Positions 26,798 through 37,459 of a stretch of 64,000 bases of DNA are shown here, piece by piece (positions within the stretch are counted from its first letter, which is position 1; the number at the start of each line of letters is the position of its first letter). This stretch comes from Algorimicrobium algoritergicola (GTDB lineage Bacteria > Bacteroidota > Bacteroidia > Flavobacteriales > Flavobacteriaceae). The stretch lies in NCBI RefSeq assembly GCF_008086165.1, contig NZ_VSKL01000003.1:186001-250000 (forward strand), written 5' to 3'. The notes below the pieces were generated by a model. It did not search any database. It was not told where the DNA came from and saw nothing but the letters and a program-made list of their open reading frames with translations. The translations under genes and the position numbers were made by a program.

Positions 26798-29700
26798 ATG
26801 AAACACATCACCATACTCGCAATGATCGTATTATTTGCCAATTTCACCGAAGCACAAAACAGCGATTATGATTCGCTATGGAAATCGGTTGAAAAACTTG
26901 AAAACGAAGGCTTACCGAAATCGGCTTTAGATATCGTTTTGCAAATTTCAACAAAAGCAAAACAGGGAAACAATCAACCACAAGTGATTAAAGCATTGCT
27001 ATATAAAAGCAAGTATGCATTAACATTAGAAGAAAATGCGCAACTACAAATTATTGCAGATTTCAAGAAAGAAATAGCACAAAGCGAATCTCCCACAAAA
27101 CATGTTTTACAGAATATGTTAGCCACCATGTACTGGCAATATTTTCAACAAAACAGGTGGCAATTTTACAACCGAACAAAAACGGCAGAAAAAGTAGATG
27201 AAACCGATTTCAGGACGTGGGATTTAGAAACGCTATTTACGGAAATTCAAACGCAATACAACCTGTCTTTAGAAAATGTGTTGATGCTTCAACAAACACC
27301 AATTTCCGATTTTGATGCTATTATTTATTCGCAATCAAACTCCAAACAATTCAGACCAACGCTTTACGATTTATTAGCAAACACTGCGCTCAATTTTTAT
27401 AAAACAGATGAAAACAGCATCAGCCAACCAGCTTATAAATTTGAAATTAATAATCCAAAATTTTCATGTCCAGCAGTTGAATTTTCTCAAGCTGAAATCA
27501 CCTCAATAGACAGCACATCCTTGCAGCTTCAGGCTTTAAAAACTTATCAGAAGCTGATTCAATTTCACCTAAAAAATAACAACACAAAAGCATTAGTTGA
27601 TATTGATATTGCGCGTTTAAAATTCGTAAAAGACCATGCCACTTTCAGCAATAAAGAAACGGTGTTTTTAGAAACTTTAAAAGAATCGCGTGCTAATTAT
27701 ACGTCAGAGGAATCTGCATTATACGCTTTTGAAATCGCACAATTATATTTCGAACAAGGCGGACACTATGAACCAAAAACAGCACCAGAATTGCAATGGA
27801 AAATTAAAGAAGCCTATGACCTTTGCGCAACCGTAATTAAGAACTTTCCGAAAAGTATAGCAGCTAAAAAATGTGCTGTTGTACAAAAACTAATAGAACT
27901 CCAAAGTCTGCAAGTACGTGCAGAACGCTATTCACCCATTCAGCAAGATGGCAGAATGTTAGTGACATACAAAAACTTAAAATCGTTAGATCTAAAAGCC
28001 TATAAGCTCAACGAAAATGAATTTGAAGCCTTCAGCAAAATTTATAGAGATGATGAACAATTGGCGTTTGTAAAAAAATTGAGCGTTGCAAAATCTTGGC
28101 AAGCAACACTAAAAAATGAAGGTGATTACCAACAACATCAAACGGAAATTTTGTTGCCAGCTATGGAAAATGGTCGCTTTCTGATTGTGGCTTCAGCGAA
28201 AAACGAAGCGAACACATTTGCTATTCAAACACTTCAAATTACCAATATTGCTTTGGTGGATAAAACGGAAAACGACAAACAAACCTATCAATTTATCAAT
28301 AGAACAAATGGACAACCCATCCTTAATCTGACTGTTAAAATAGCATACAAGGAGAATTACAATGGTGATTTTAAACACAAAACCGTTAAATCAGATTTAG
28401 ATGGAAACGTTGAAATTTCAAAAACACAAAGTCGTTGGACACAGGTAAAAATTGAAGTCAATTCTAAAACGGAAAAAGCCTATTTTGGTGATTATTATAT
28501 TAATCCGGAATACAAACAAAACGAAGATCCTATTAGCTATAAAGGTTTCCTATTTACCGACAGAAGTATTTACAGACCTGGACAAACGGTTTATTTTAAA
28601 GGGATTTCTATAAAAACAACCGATGGTAAATCTGAAGTTCTGGCAAATGAAGAAACCGATGCTATTTTATATAATGTAAATGGTGAAGAGGTTAGTCGTT
28701 TAACTTTAAAAACCAATGCATACGGTTCTATTTCAGGTGAATTTATTTTGCCGAATACTGGATTAACTGGTGGTTTTAGAATCCAATTATTAGGAAAATC
28801 GCATCATTTAGGAAATGCAAGCACGTATTTTTCAGTAGAAGAATACAAACGTCCAAAGTTTGAAACCACCTTCAAACCGATTACAGAAACCTTTAAAATT
28901 AATGATTCTATAACGGTAAAAGGTACTGCATTGGCTTTTGCTGGCAGTAATATTACCAATGCCAAAGTAGTGTATCGGGTTCATAGGAAAGTCCAATATC
29001 CAGATTGGTATTATTGGTATCGTCCAGCATCTTTTTCAGAACCACAAGAAATTACCCATGGTGAAAGTACCACCAACGATAAAGGCGAATTTGAAATCAT
29101 ATTCAAAGCCATTCCAGATAGTAATATTGACAAAAACACCTTACCGATTTTTAACTATGAAGTCACAGCCGATGTTACCGATATTAATGGTGAAACACGC
29201 AGCAGTTCCGTTATTGTGAATGTTGGTTATCATGCCATGACGGCTTCCATTTCTGTTGAAAGTACGTTAGACAAAACCACTAAAAATCATAGTATTGAAA
29301 TTGATACCAGAAATTTAAATGGCGAATTTACACCAGCAACTGGAACGCTTAAAATATATAAACTGCAAGCACCAGAACAGGTTTTACGCAACAGACCTTG
29401 GGAAGCGCCAGATTACAAAATGCTTTCAGAAGCTGAATTTAAAGCGAAATTTCCATATGATGCTTATGCGAATGAAGATAACCCCAACAATTGGAAAAAA
29501 GGCGACATGGTTTTTGAAACCGATTTTAATACTGAAAAATCGAAAACTATTTCCTTAAAAAATATTAAAAAATGGGATTCCGGTTTGTATGTCATTGTAT
29601 TAGAAAGTACCGATAAATTTGGTCAAGCGGTTACAGCAGAAGCCAAAACAAATTTGTATAGTGACAAAGACAAAACAGTTTCTGACAATCAATTATTTAG

Positions 29701-32700
29701 AATTACAACTAATAAAAACACGTATCAACCAAATGATACTGTTTTGCTAACCATGGGTTCAGCAGCCGAAAACATAATCGTTACGATTGATATTGAGAAA
29801 GACAAAAAAACGATTTCAAGTTATATTTTAAACCTAAACAACAATAAAAAAACCATTGAAATCCCAGTTACAGAAGCAGATTTTGGCGGATTTGCTGTCA
29901 ACTACAGTTTTGCTTTTTCGAATAGTTTTCAATCGGGAACAGAAATCATTTCGGTACCTTATCCTAAAACCGATTTAGAAATTGAGACCACCACATTCCG
30001 AGATAAATTGCAACCGGGAACCGATGAAACATGGGCTTTTAAAATTAAAGGACCTCAAGGTGAAAAAGTGTCTGCTGAAATTTTAGCCAGTATGTATGAC
30101 ACCTCATTAGATCAGTTTCAACCACATAATTGGACATTCTATCCGTTAGATAAACCAATGTATAATTCTAATTCTACAAGGCAAGCGCATTACAGTTTTG
30201 GAATTCAAAACTTCAGAACACAAAATACACCACGTTTAAATTTAGGGTTTCCACATCAAGGTTATGACCAATTGAATTGGTTTGGGTTTTATTTTGGGGA
30301 TAACAGTTATTTTTATGAAGGTGAATTAGTAATGGAGTCTAGTGAAGTGGTGGTTGAAAAATTACAAGGCAAAGTTTCAGGGATAGCACTTAACACGAGT
30401 GATAGTGATTCTGAAGGAGCAAATAGAATCGTATTAAGAGGAAACCGTTCTATTACGGGTTCTAATCAGGCATTAATTGTAATTGATGGTGTTATTTCAA
30501 GCGCTGAAACTTTGGCTAATTTACCACCAGATAGTATCACGTCGACAAACGTTTTAAAAGGTGCGGCAGGGTCCGCATTATATGGTTCAGAAGGCGCGAA
30601 TGGTGTCATCGTTGTTAATACGAAGAAAGAAGATTTCTCAAAAATTCAAGTTCGCAAAAACCTCCAAGAAACCGCTTTTTTCTTTCCACAATTACAAACA
30701 GATGAAGCAGGCAATGTGAGCTTTAGTTTCACCACACCAGAAGCTTTAACTAAATGGAAATTACAACTTTTAGCACATACTAAAACTTTGGAAAGTCAAT
30801 CAACCAGTTTAGAAACGGTTACCCAAAAAGAATTGATGGTTATTCCCAACGCGCCACGATTTTTACGCCATGGTGATGCCATAACCATCAGTACTAAAAT
30901 TGCGAATCTAACCGAAAACACCTTATCAGGACAAGCGCAATTGCAACTCACGGATGCTATAACTGGAAAAGCTATTGATACTATTTTAGGAAACACCAAC
31001 AACACAAAAAGTTTTGAAGTGGATGCCAAAGGCAACACCCAAGTATCTTGGTTATTAAACATTCCCGAAACAGTAAATGCTGTTCAATATAAAGTAGTTG
31101 CCAAAGCTGGCACTTTTAGTGATGGCGAACAAAATGCCATGCCTGTTTTATCTAACCGATTATTGGTAACCGAAACCTTGCCGATGTGGATTAAGAGTAA
31201 TGAAACAAGAACTTTTACGTTGGATAAACTAAAAAAGAATACCTCATCTAGTTTAAAACATCACAAACTGACTTTGGAAATGACCTCCAATCCAGCTTGG
31301 TATGCGGTTCAGGCACTTCCCTATTTAATGGAATATCCGTATGACTGTAATGAGCAAACCTTTAGTCGCTATTACGCAAATGCCTTGGCAAGTCACATAG
31401 CCAATAGCAACCCACGGATTCAGGAGGTATTTAATCAGTGGCGAAATTCGGACGCATTAGTTTCGAATTTGGAGAAAAACCCCGAATTAAAAAATATATT
31501 AATTCAAGAAACACCTTGGTTAAGAGATGCCCAAAGTGAAACAGAACAGAAAAAACGGATTGCTTTGTTATTCGATTTGAATAAAATGACAAGCGAATTG
31601 CAAAACGCATTAGGTAAATTAGAACAAAATCAAATGACGTCAGGCGCATGGCCTTGGTTTAAAGGTGGACGCGAAAACCGTTTTATAACCCAACATATTA
31701 TTACAGGTTTTGGACATTTGGATAAATTGAATGTCATTCAGAGCGCTAGCGAAGAATCTATGATTTCAAACGCTATTTCTTATTTAGATAATGAATTCAT
31801 AAAAGAATATAAAAACATCACCAAATACACTAAGAATGTTGACTTAAGCAAAGACCATTTAAGTTATACGCAACTCCATTATTTATACATGCGAAGCTTC
31901 TTTCCAGATGTAAAGCGTAGCAAAGAAGTTCAAGATATTTCGGAATACTATTTAGGTCAAATAGACACCTATTGGTTGTCGCGTTCTATCTATTCAAAAG
32001 GCTTAATGACGCTTATTTCACATAGAATGAACAACGCTAAAACTGCTGGCAAAATTTTAAAATCTTTAAAAGAAACCAGTATTACTAATGACGAATTAGG
32101 CATGTATTGGAAAGACAATACAGCATCTTGGCATTGGTATCAAGCACCAATTGAAACCCAAGCTTTACTGATTGAAGCGTTTCAGGAAGTTGGCTCCAAC
32201 ATATATAGCGCAACCAATAACACCCATGATATTGACAATCTAAAAATGTGGTTATTAAAAAATAAGCAAACCAATAAATGGGAAAGCACCAAAGCAACAA
32301 GTGATGCCGTTTACGCATTACTATTACAGGGAAGCGATTGGCTATCAGTTACCGAAGCCGTTACCGTTTTAGTTGGCAACAAAAAAATTGACCCTTCAAA
32401 GTTAGAAGCTGTAAAAGTGGAAGCGGGAACAGGTTATTATAAAACATCTTGGAATGCATCAGAAATAAAACCAGAAATGGCAGATGTTACCTTAACAAAA
32501 ACGGGGAAAGGTATTGCTTGGGGAAGTTTATACTGGCAATATTTTGAAGATTTAGATAAAATTACCACAGCGAAAACACCGCTACAATTGAAGAAGAAAC
32601 TCTTCAAAAAAACCAATACAGATTCTGGTGAAGTTATTTCAGAAATCACATCAGAAACCGCTTTGCAGGTTGGCGATTTGGTCAGAGTACGTATTGAATT

Positions 32701-32998
32701 GCAAAGCGATCGTGATATGGAATTCATTCACATGAAAGATATGCGTGCTGCAGGATTAGAACCTATCAACGTGTTGTCAACTTACAAATGGCAAGATGGC
32801 CTAGGTTATTATGAAAGCACGAAAGATGCGAGCACTAATTTCTTTTTCGATTATTTACCAAAAGGAATTTATGTGTTTGAATACGATTTACGCGTGAACA
32901 ATGCAGGAAATATGAGTAATGGCATTACCACGATTCAAAGCATGTATGCGCCAGAATTTTCAAGCCATAGCGAAGGTGTTCGGATTTCCGTAGATTAA
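26798..32998 (+). CDS. alpha-2-macroglobulin family protein with embedded TonB-plug-like segment
   Basis: A 2066-residue secreted protein with signal peptide (MKHITILAMIVLFANFTEAQ). The N-terminal third is helical/TPR-like, followed by macroglobulin beta-domains including the MG2 signature SYKGFLFTDRSIYRPGQTVYFKG (about residue 585). A segment at about residues 1180-1277 looks like the plug of a SusC-type receptor: EKLQGKVSGIALNT, IVLRGNRSITGSNQALIVIDG, SALYGSEGANGVIVVNTKK. Then come the A2M domain (FFPQLQTDEAGNVSFSFTTPEALTKWKL) and the thioester region YDCNEQT (Cys1517, Gln1520; CxEQ type), then an alpha/alpha-toroid and C-terminal receptor-like domains. It is thought to trap proteases at the cell envelope; PbpC, its usual partner in proteobacteria, is not next to it. 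Confidence 0.92.
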   Translation: MKHITILAMIVLFANFTEAQNSDYDSLWKSVEKLENEGLPKSALDIVLQISTKAKQGNNQPQVIKALLYKSKYALTLEENAQLQIIADFKKEIAQSESPTKHVLQNMLATMYWQYFQQNRWQFYNRTKTAEKVDETDFRTWDLETLFTEIQTQYNLSLENVLMLQQTPISDFDAIIYSQSNSKQFRPTLYDLLANTALNFYKTDENSISQPAYKFEINNPKFSCPAVEFSQAEITSIDSTSLQLQALKTYQKLIQFHLKNNNTKALVDIDIARLKFVKDHATFSNKETVFLETLKESRANYTSEESALYAFEIAQLYFEQGGHYEPKTAPELQWKIKEAYDLCATVIKNFPKSIAAKKCAVVQKLIELQSLQVRAERYSPIQQDGRMLVTYKNLKSLDLKAYKLNENEFEAFSKIYRDDEQLAFVKKLSVAKSWQATLKNEGDYQQHQTEILLPAMENGRFLIVASAKNEANTFAIQTLQITNIALVDKTENDKQTYQFINRTNGQPILNLTVKIAYKENYNGDFKHKTVKSDLDGNVEISKTQSRWTQVKIEVNSKTEKAYFGDYYINPEYKQNEDPISYKGFLFTDRSIYRPGQTVYFKGISIKTTDGKSEVLANEETDAILYNVNGEEVSRLTLKTNAYGSISGEFILPNTGLTGGFRIQLLGKSHHLGNASTYFSVEEYKRPKFETTFKPITETFKINDSITVKGTALAFAGSNITNAKVVYRVHRKVQYPDWYYWYRPASFSEPQEITHGESTTNDKGEFEIIFKAIPDSNIDKNTLPIFNYEVTADVTDINGETRSSSVIVNVGYHAMTASISVESTLDKTTKNHSIEIDTRNLNGEFTPATGTLKIYKLQAPEQVLRNRPWEAPDYKMLSEAEFKAKFPYDAYANEDNPNNWKKGDMVFETDFNTEKSKTISLKNIKKWDSGLYVIVLESTDKFGQAVTAEAKTNLYSDKDKTVSDNQLFRITTNKNTYQPNDTVLLTMGSAAENIIVTIDIEKDKKTISSYILNLNNNKKTIEIPVTEADFGGFAVNYSFAFSNSFQSGTEIISVPYPKTDLEIETTTFRDKLQPGTDETWAFKIKGPQGEKVSAEILASMYDTSLDQFQPHNWTFYPLDKPMYNSNSTRQAHYSFGIQNFRTQNTPRLNLGFPHQGYDQLNWFGFYFGDNSYFYEGELVMESSEVVVEKLQGKVSGIALNTSDSDSEGANRIVLRGNRSITGSNQALIVIDGVISSAETLANLPPDSITSTNVLKGAAGSALYGSEGANGVIVVNTKKEDFSKIQVRKNLQETAFFFPQLQTDEAGNVSFSFTTPEALTKWKLQLLAHTKTLESQSTSLETVTQKELMVIPNAPRFLRHGDAITISTKIANLTENTLSGQAQLQLTDAITGKAIDTILGNTNNTKSFEVDAKGNTQVSWLLNIPETVNAVQYKVVAKAGTFSDGEQNAMPVLSNRLLVTETLPMWIKSNETRTFTLDKLKKNTSSSLKHHKLTLEMTSNPAWYAVQALPYLMEYPYDCNEQTFSRYYANALASHIANSNPRIQEVFNQWRNSDALVSNLEKNPELKNILIQETPWLRDAQSETEQKKRIALLFDLNKMTSELQNALGKLEQNQMTSGAWPWFKGGRENRFITQHIITGFGHLDKLNVIQSASEESMISNAISYLDNEFIKEYKNITKYTKNVDLSKDHLSYTQLHYLYMRSFFPDVKRSKEVQDISEYYLGQIDTYWLSRSIYSKGLMTLISHRMNNAKTAGKILKSLKETSITNDELGMYWKDNTASWHWYQAPIETQALLIEAFQEVGSNIYSATNNTHDIDNLKMWLLKNKQTNKWESTKATSDAVYALLLQGSDWLSVTEAVTVLVGNKKIDPSKLEAVKVEAGTGYYKTSWNASEIKPEMADVTLTKTGKGIAWGSLYWQYFEDLDKITTAKTPLQLKKKLFKKTNTDSGEVISEITSETALQVGDLVRVRIELQSDRDMEFIHMKDMRAAGLEPINVLSTYKWQDGLGYYESTKDASTNFFFDYLPKGIYVFEYDLRVNNAGNMSNGITTIQSMYAPEFSSHSEGVRISVD

Positions 32999-33081
32999 TT
33001 TTAGGTGAAAAAACAAAAATTTGATAATGACTTAATTGCTAAATCACTAACTTTACAGATTAATACAATCCGTATTTATTT

Positions 33082-33555
33082 ATGAAACAAACGCTTCTCA
33101 TATTACTATCCGTTTTTACTTTTGGTTCAACTGTTTACGCACAAAACAATTCCGTAAAACAAGAAACTAAAAAAGTAGCTGACAGTATGATTTTTTTAAC
33201 TTATCATATTAAAAAATCATCCGATGCAATACCAACAATAAGTCATTTAAAAACGGTATTAGCAAAAGGACGGATTAAAGGATTTCATGAAGAAAAAGAA
33301 CTCATGAAAACGGGTAATTTAACATGTGATTTATTGGATAAAGAATTAAAGGTGATTGAAACACTTTACATAAAAAATCCGCTAGAAAAAATTGTTGAAT
33401 TTGTAAACGATTCTGACAATTTAGAAAAACGCCTTATCTCTTTGGACAGTACTGATTTTGCGTTCAGAATGCCTTATCATGAAGCGGCTAAATACGTTCG
33501 CATGTATGTGATTTCAAATTCAGATACCACCAACTACATAATATATAAGCTTTAA
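33082..33555 (+). CDS. secreted protein of unknown function
   Basis: A 157-residue product with a clear signal peptide (MKQTLLILLSVFTFGSTVYAQ). The mature part is mixed alpha/beta and charged, with no motif I recognise; a single Cys lies near residue 79. It follows the macroglobulin gene by 83 bases and precedes the M64 peptidase gene on the same strand, so co-expression with secreted-protease functions is possible. Confidence 0.65.
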   Translation: MKQTLLILLSVFTFGSTVYAQNNSVKQETKKVADSMIFLTYHIKKSSDAIPTISHLKTVLAKGRIKGFHEEKELMKTGNLTCDLLDKELKVIETLYIKNPLEKIVEFVNDSDNLEKRLISLDSTDFAFRMPYHEAAKYVRMYVISNSDTTNYIIYKL

Positions 33556-33649
33556 TTGTTATGAAACGAGCATGCTAAAAACATTTTTACCATTGATAAT
33601 TATTAATAGCGAACAGCATGTGACAATTAAAAACAATAAAATTAAACAC

Positions 33650-35041
33650 ATGAAAAACCGACTACTCTCTTTATTCTTACTTCTTTTTGTAACAGTTTCA
33701 TTCTCACAAACATTTGATGTAGAAACTATTAAAAACGCTGGTGATAATGACAAACGCATCAATATTGTTATTCTTGGTGATGGCTACACGGCAAGTGATT
33801 TGACAGATTTTGGAACTGATGCGGCAAATTTTGTGAGTGCTATTTTTGGTCAATCCCCTTTTTCAGAATATTCAGATTATTTTAATGTTCATATTATAAA
33901 AGTCATTTCTAACGAAAGTGGCGCAACACATCCAGGAACTGCTACTGATGAAGCTAGTTATAGTGTTCCCATAATATCTGTGGATAATTTTTTTGGTAGT
34001 ACCTATGATGGTTTTGGTTCGCATCGTTTGTTATACGCTCCAAACTATAGTTTAATCATTTCTGTTTTGGCTGATAATTTTCCAGAATATGACCAGGCAC
34101 TTATTTTAGTAAACTCGCCTTATTATGGTGGTAGTGGAGGCGAATTCCCAGTGGCTTCAACAGGAACAAGCGCTGATGAAATTGCTATTCATGAAATTGG
34201 ACACTCGTTTGTAGATTTAAAAGACGAATACTATCCTGGTGATTTTTATGCCGAAGAAGGTATTAATATGACCCAAGAAACAGACCCAAGTCTTGTGAAA
34301 TGGACGAATTGGGTTGGATCCAATGGCGTTAATGTTTATCAATATTGCACGACTGGATCTTGTGCTTCATGGTACAGACCACATCAAACCTGTAAAATGC
34401 GTTATTTAGGGTATCCGTTTTGTGCTGTTTGTAAAGAGGGAATTATTGAAAAAGTTCACGATTTGGTGTCACCAGTTGATAGCTTTTCACCAACTAATTT
34501 ATCGATAGAAACTTCAACGTTTCCCATTTCGTTCAACGTATCACTTATTAATCCTACCACTAGTTCTTTAGAAACAACTTGGACATTAAATAGTACTGCA
34601 TTTGCTACAGATGTCAATATGGTTTCAATACTGGAAGCAGCTGTAAATGATGGCTTAAATAATCTAACTGTAGCAGTTACAGACAACACGAGTTTACAAC
34701 GTATTGACAGTCATGAAACGATACATATTACAACCGTTACATGGAGTATTGACAATACCACATTAGGCATTACTGATATTACTGCTAATGAAAATCGGTT
34801 TTCTATCTCACTATATCCCAATCCAACAAAAAATGCTTTTTATGTGAAGTTTGACAGTTTTAATTCGTCAAATTTACGTTTAGAACTAACGAGTATGGAC
34901 GGTAAACAGGTTTTATCAACCCGTTTAGAATCTGGCATAACAAATACTATAAATTTAAATCAACAAGCTGCAGGATTATATATTGCAAACATTTACAGTG
35001 ATTCTGTGTTATTAGCACGTAAAAAAGTTATTAAAAAGTAA
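33650..35041 (+). CDS. M64 family metallopeptidase with type IX sorting domain
   Basis: A 463-residue product from the ATG at 33650. The frame is open further upstream, but only this start gives the signal peptide MKNRLLSLFLLLFVTVSFSQ. The peptidase M64 (IgA peptidase-like) domain covers about residues 25-270: KRINIVILGDGYTASD and the zinc motif H181-E-I-G-H185-SFVDLKDEY. A Cys-containing segment (CTTGSCASWYRPHQTCKMRYLGYPFCAVC) follows, then an Ig-like region. The last 80 residues have the T9SS type A pattern (YPNPTKNAFYVKF ... GLYIANIYS ... KKVIKK), so it should be exported by the Por/type IX system. The host substrate is unknown. Confidence 0.92.
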   Translation: MKNRLLSLFLLLFVTVSFSQTFDVETIKNAGDNDKRINIVILGDGYTASDLTDFGTDAANFVSAIFGQSPFSEYSDYFNVHIIKVISNESGATHPGTATDEASYSVPIISVDNFFGSTYDGFGSHRLLYAPNYSLIISVLADNFPEYDQALILVNSPYYGGSGGEFPVASTGTSADEIAIHEIGHSFVDLKDEYYPGDFYAEEGINMTQETDPSLVKWTNWVGSNGVNVYQYCTTGSCASWYRPHQTCKMRYLGYPFCAVCKEGIIEKVHDLVSPVDSFSPTNLSIETSTFPISFNVSLINPTTSSLETTWTLNSTAFATDVNMVSILEAAVNDGLNNLTVAVTDNTSLQRIDSHETIHITTVTWSIDNTTLGITDITANENRFSISLYPNPTKNAFYVKFDSFNSSNLRLELTSMDGKQVLSTRLESGITNTINLNQQAAGLYIANIYSDSVLLARKKVIKK

Positions 35042-35043
35042 GC

Positions 35044-35550
35044 TTATTTTTTAGGAGGATACTTTTCTAATAGTTTTAATACCACTGTTTTAAATTGAGC
35101 GGTTCGTGCTTCTGGTGAATTTTCGGGAGCAGTAGGTTCACGACTAACACCTTGCCAAAATAGCTGCTGTGTTTCACCATCAACAAAGTCTAAAATAATT
35201 TGTCTTGAAACAGAACCTTGACCAATTGGAATCCCAACAGACACGCCACCACCGCCACTACCAACTCCCATTCCAACGGAACTAGATTGCTGAATTTGAT
35301 ACGTTACACTTTTAACATCAATAATAAAATCGGGTGTTTCAGATAATACAAATCCTTTACTTTGAAGTTCAATATCCAATTCAGCAAAAAATCGTTTGGA
35401 GTCTAATTGACTGAAACCCGTTTGCATATCATCAAAATAATTATAGGTTTTATATTGGGTAAAGTCTGTTCCTTTTTCGTAATCGTAACTTACGGTAACA
35501 CCACAAGACGTTAGCAACAAGGCAAGAATTAGGGCTTGAAATCTTTTCAT
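35044..35550 (-). CDS. DUF4136 family lipoprotein
   Basis: A 168-residue product with a lipoprotein signal (MKRFQALILALLLTSC) and the DUF4136 pattern: YDYEKGTDFTQYKTYNYFDD at the start, SKRFFAELDIELQSKGF, DFIIDVKSVTY, and LILDFVDGETQQLFWQGVSREP near the end. A Gly/Ser/Val run in the middle (about residues 97-116) is the flexible part usual for the family. Function unknown; probably outer-membrane-attached. It is convergent with the M64 gene, only 2 bases apart. Confidence 0.88.
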   Translation of the reverse strand: MKRFQALILALLLTSCGVTVSYDYEKGTDFTQYKTYNYFDDMQTGFSQLDSKRFFAELDIELQSKGFVLSETPDFIIDVKSVTYQIQQSSSVGMGVGSGGGGVSVGIPIGQGSVSRQIILDFVDGETQQLFWQGVSREPTAPENSPEARTAQFKTVVLKLLEKYPPKK

Positions 35551-35572
35551 TTTTATTTTAAATATACGAAAA

Positions 35573-36280
35573 TTATTCAGCTTTTTTATCCACAGATTTG
35601 GTTAAAGCTGACGAAATAATACCGGTCGGTATTGCAACAATCCCTAAACCGATGAGTAATATAATGAAAGTAAATACTTTTCCACCAACTGTTACGGGGT
35701 ACACATCACCATAACCAACTGTTGTTAAGGTTATAATTGCCCACCAAAGACTATCAAAAATAGATCGGAAATGTTCAGGTTGAGCTGCATTTTCAAAGTA
35801 GTAAATACCTACCGCCGAAAAGTAAATCAAAATTAAGGTGATAAATAAAAATAGAAAAATTTGTTCTTTAGCTGATTTAATAGCAAATATAAAATCGTTT
35901 AAAGCCCGATTGTAACGCACCAATTTAAATACGCGGAAAAGTCTTAAAAGTCTTAAAGCACGAAGCGAACGTAAATCAATTCCAAATGATAAATAAAATG
36001 GTAATATGGCTAGTAAATCTATGATCCCAAAAAAGCTAAAAACGAATTTACGCTTGTGGTCGGCAACATAAATTCTTAATATATATTCAAACGTAAAAAT
36101 AATAACGCTAAACGTTTCAATGACGCGAAGAATTGTTCGCGTTGTTGGCTCTAAATCCGGATCGGTTTCTAACGTAAAAGTGATTATTGAAATTAAAATT
36201 AATACTTGAATAGCAATAGCAAAAATCTTGCTTGCTCGATTATCATGAATTTCAATTATGAATTTTAAACGTTGTTTCAT
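35573..36280 (-). CDS. voltage-gated-type potassium channel
   Basis: A 235-residue product with six membrane spans and the pore loop selectivity filter TTVGYGD (about residue 190) of potassium channels. The fourth span carries regularly spaced arginines (SLRALRLLRLFRVFKLVRYNR), as expected for a voltage sensor. It would form a tetrameric channel in the inner membrane. No cytoplasmic RCK/TrkA-N domain is attached. It is followed closely by the DUF4136 gene and preceded (6 bases) by obg on the same strand, so possibly transcribed from the obg promoter. Confidence 0.92.
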   Translation of the reverse strand: MKQRLKFIIEIHDNRASKIFAIAIQVLILISIITFTLETDPDLEPTTRTILRVIETFSVIIFTFEYILRIYVADHKRKFVFSFFGIIDLLAILPFYLSFGIDLRSLRALRLLRLFRVFKLVRYNRALNDFIFAIKSAKEQIFLFLFITLILIYFSAVGIYYFENAAQPEHFRSIFDSLWWAIITLTTVGYGDVYPVTVGGKVFTFIILLIGLGIVAIPTGIISSALTKSVDKKAE

Positions 36281-36286
36281 TCAAAT

Positions 36287-37285
36287 TTAATCATTCAACG
36301 TTTTCCATAATTTATCCTTCAGTTCTTGAAGACCCTGTTGCGCCACCGACGAAATGAATAAATAATCTACTGGAAGTTCACCATCCAAAATTTCTTTTAA
36401 TTCTGCTTTGAGCTCATCATCTAACATGTCACTTTTTGAAATGGCTACAATGCGTTCTTTATCCAAAATTTCAGGATTATAACGTCTCAATTCATCTAAT
36501 AGAATATCATATTGTTTTCTAATATCAACCGCATCCGCCGGAATTAAAAATAGCAACACCGAATTACGTTCTATATGTCGAAGAAAATAATGACCAAGCC
36601 CACGACCTTCCGCTGCTCCTTCAATAATTCCAGGAATATCTGCAATAACAAATGATTGGTGGTCGCGATGTTCCACGATTCCCAAATTGGGTTTTAGTGT
36701 TGTAAACTCATAATCCGCAATTTTTGGTTTTGCTGCGGTTACAACAGATAATAATGTCGATTTTCCAGCATTAGGAAAACCAACTAAACCAACATCAGCA
36801 AGAACTTTTAGCTCTAAAACAATTTCAATTTCTTCACCAGGAATTCCAGGTTGTGCATAACGTGGTGTTTGGTTTGTAGAAGTTTTAAAGTGCCAGTTTC
36901 CACGGCCACCCATTCCACCTTTGGCAATTATTCGTTCTTCACCATGATCGGTAATTTCAAAAAGAATATCATTGGTTTCTTTATCGCGAACAACCGTTCC
37001 TAATGGCACATCCATATAAACATCGGTTCCATCGGCTCCTGTGCTTCTACTTTTGCTACCATGCAAACCATGCTCGGCTTTAAAATGCCTTTTAAATTTA
37101 TAGATATACAAAGTCCAAAGATTTTGATTTCCACGAATAATTACATGACCACCACGACCGCCATCTCCACCATCTGGGCCACCTTTTTCAATATACTTTT
37201 CTCTATGTAAATGCGCAGAACCTTTTCCACCATTTCCGGAAGACACATATAATTTTACGTAATCCACGAAATTTCCTTCAGTCAT
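36287..37285 (-). CDS. obg: GTPase Obg (CgtA)
   Basis: A 332-residue product with an N-terminal Obg fold (Gly-rich, [18 protein letters not shown], about residues 32-50) and a GTPase domain with the P-loop [14 protein letters not shown] (about 165-178), switch [11 protein letters not shown] and NKxD-like SKSD. It lacks the optional C-terminal extension. It binds the large ribosomal subunit and couples ribosome assembly to nutrient status. With der and era it is the third ribosome-assembly GTPase in this window. Confidence 0.97.
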   Translation of the reverse strand: MTEGNFVDYVKLYVSSGNGGKGSAHLHREKYIEKGGPDGGDGGRGGHVIIRGNQNLWTLYIYKFKRHFKAEHGLHGSKSRSTGADGTDVYMDVPLGTVVRDKETNDILFEITDHGEERIIAKGGMGGRGNWHFKTSTNQTPRYAQPGIPGEEIEIVLELKVLADVGLVGFPNAGKSTLLSVVTAAKPKIADYEFTTLKPNLGIVEHRDHQSFVIADIPGIIEGAAEGRGLGHYFLRHIERNSVLLFLIPADAVDIRKQYDILLDELRRYNPEILDKERIVAISKSDMLDDELKAELKEILDGELPVDYLFISSVAQQGLQELKDKLWKTLND

Positions 37286-37459
37286 AATTATCTTTTAATT
37301 TGTAAACTTAAATTTGATGATACTAGGCATAAATCTATACCAATCATTTTCAAATTATAAGTTAAATCTTTTTCCCAAAACGGGACACTTGTTTTTATTT
37401 CAGTTTTTGAACTTAAAATTTATCTTTTTTAAAACGCTAATAAAGTTCTTAAAAAGCAA

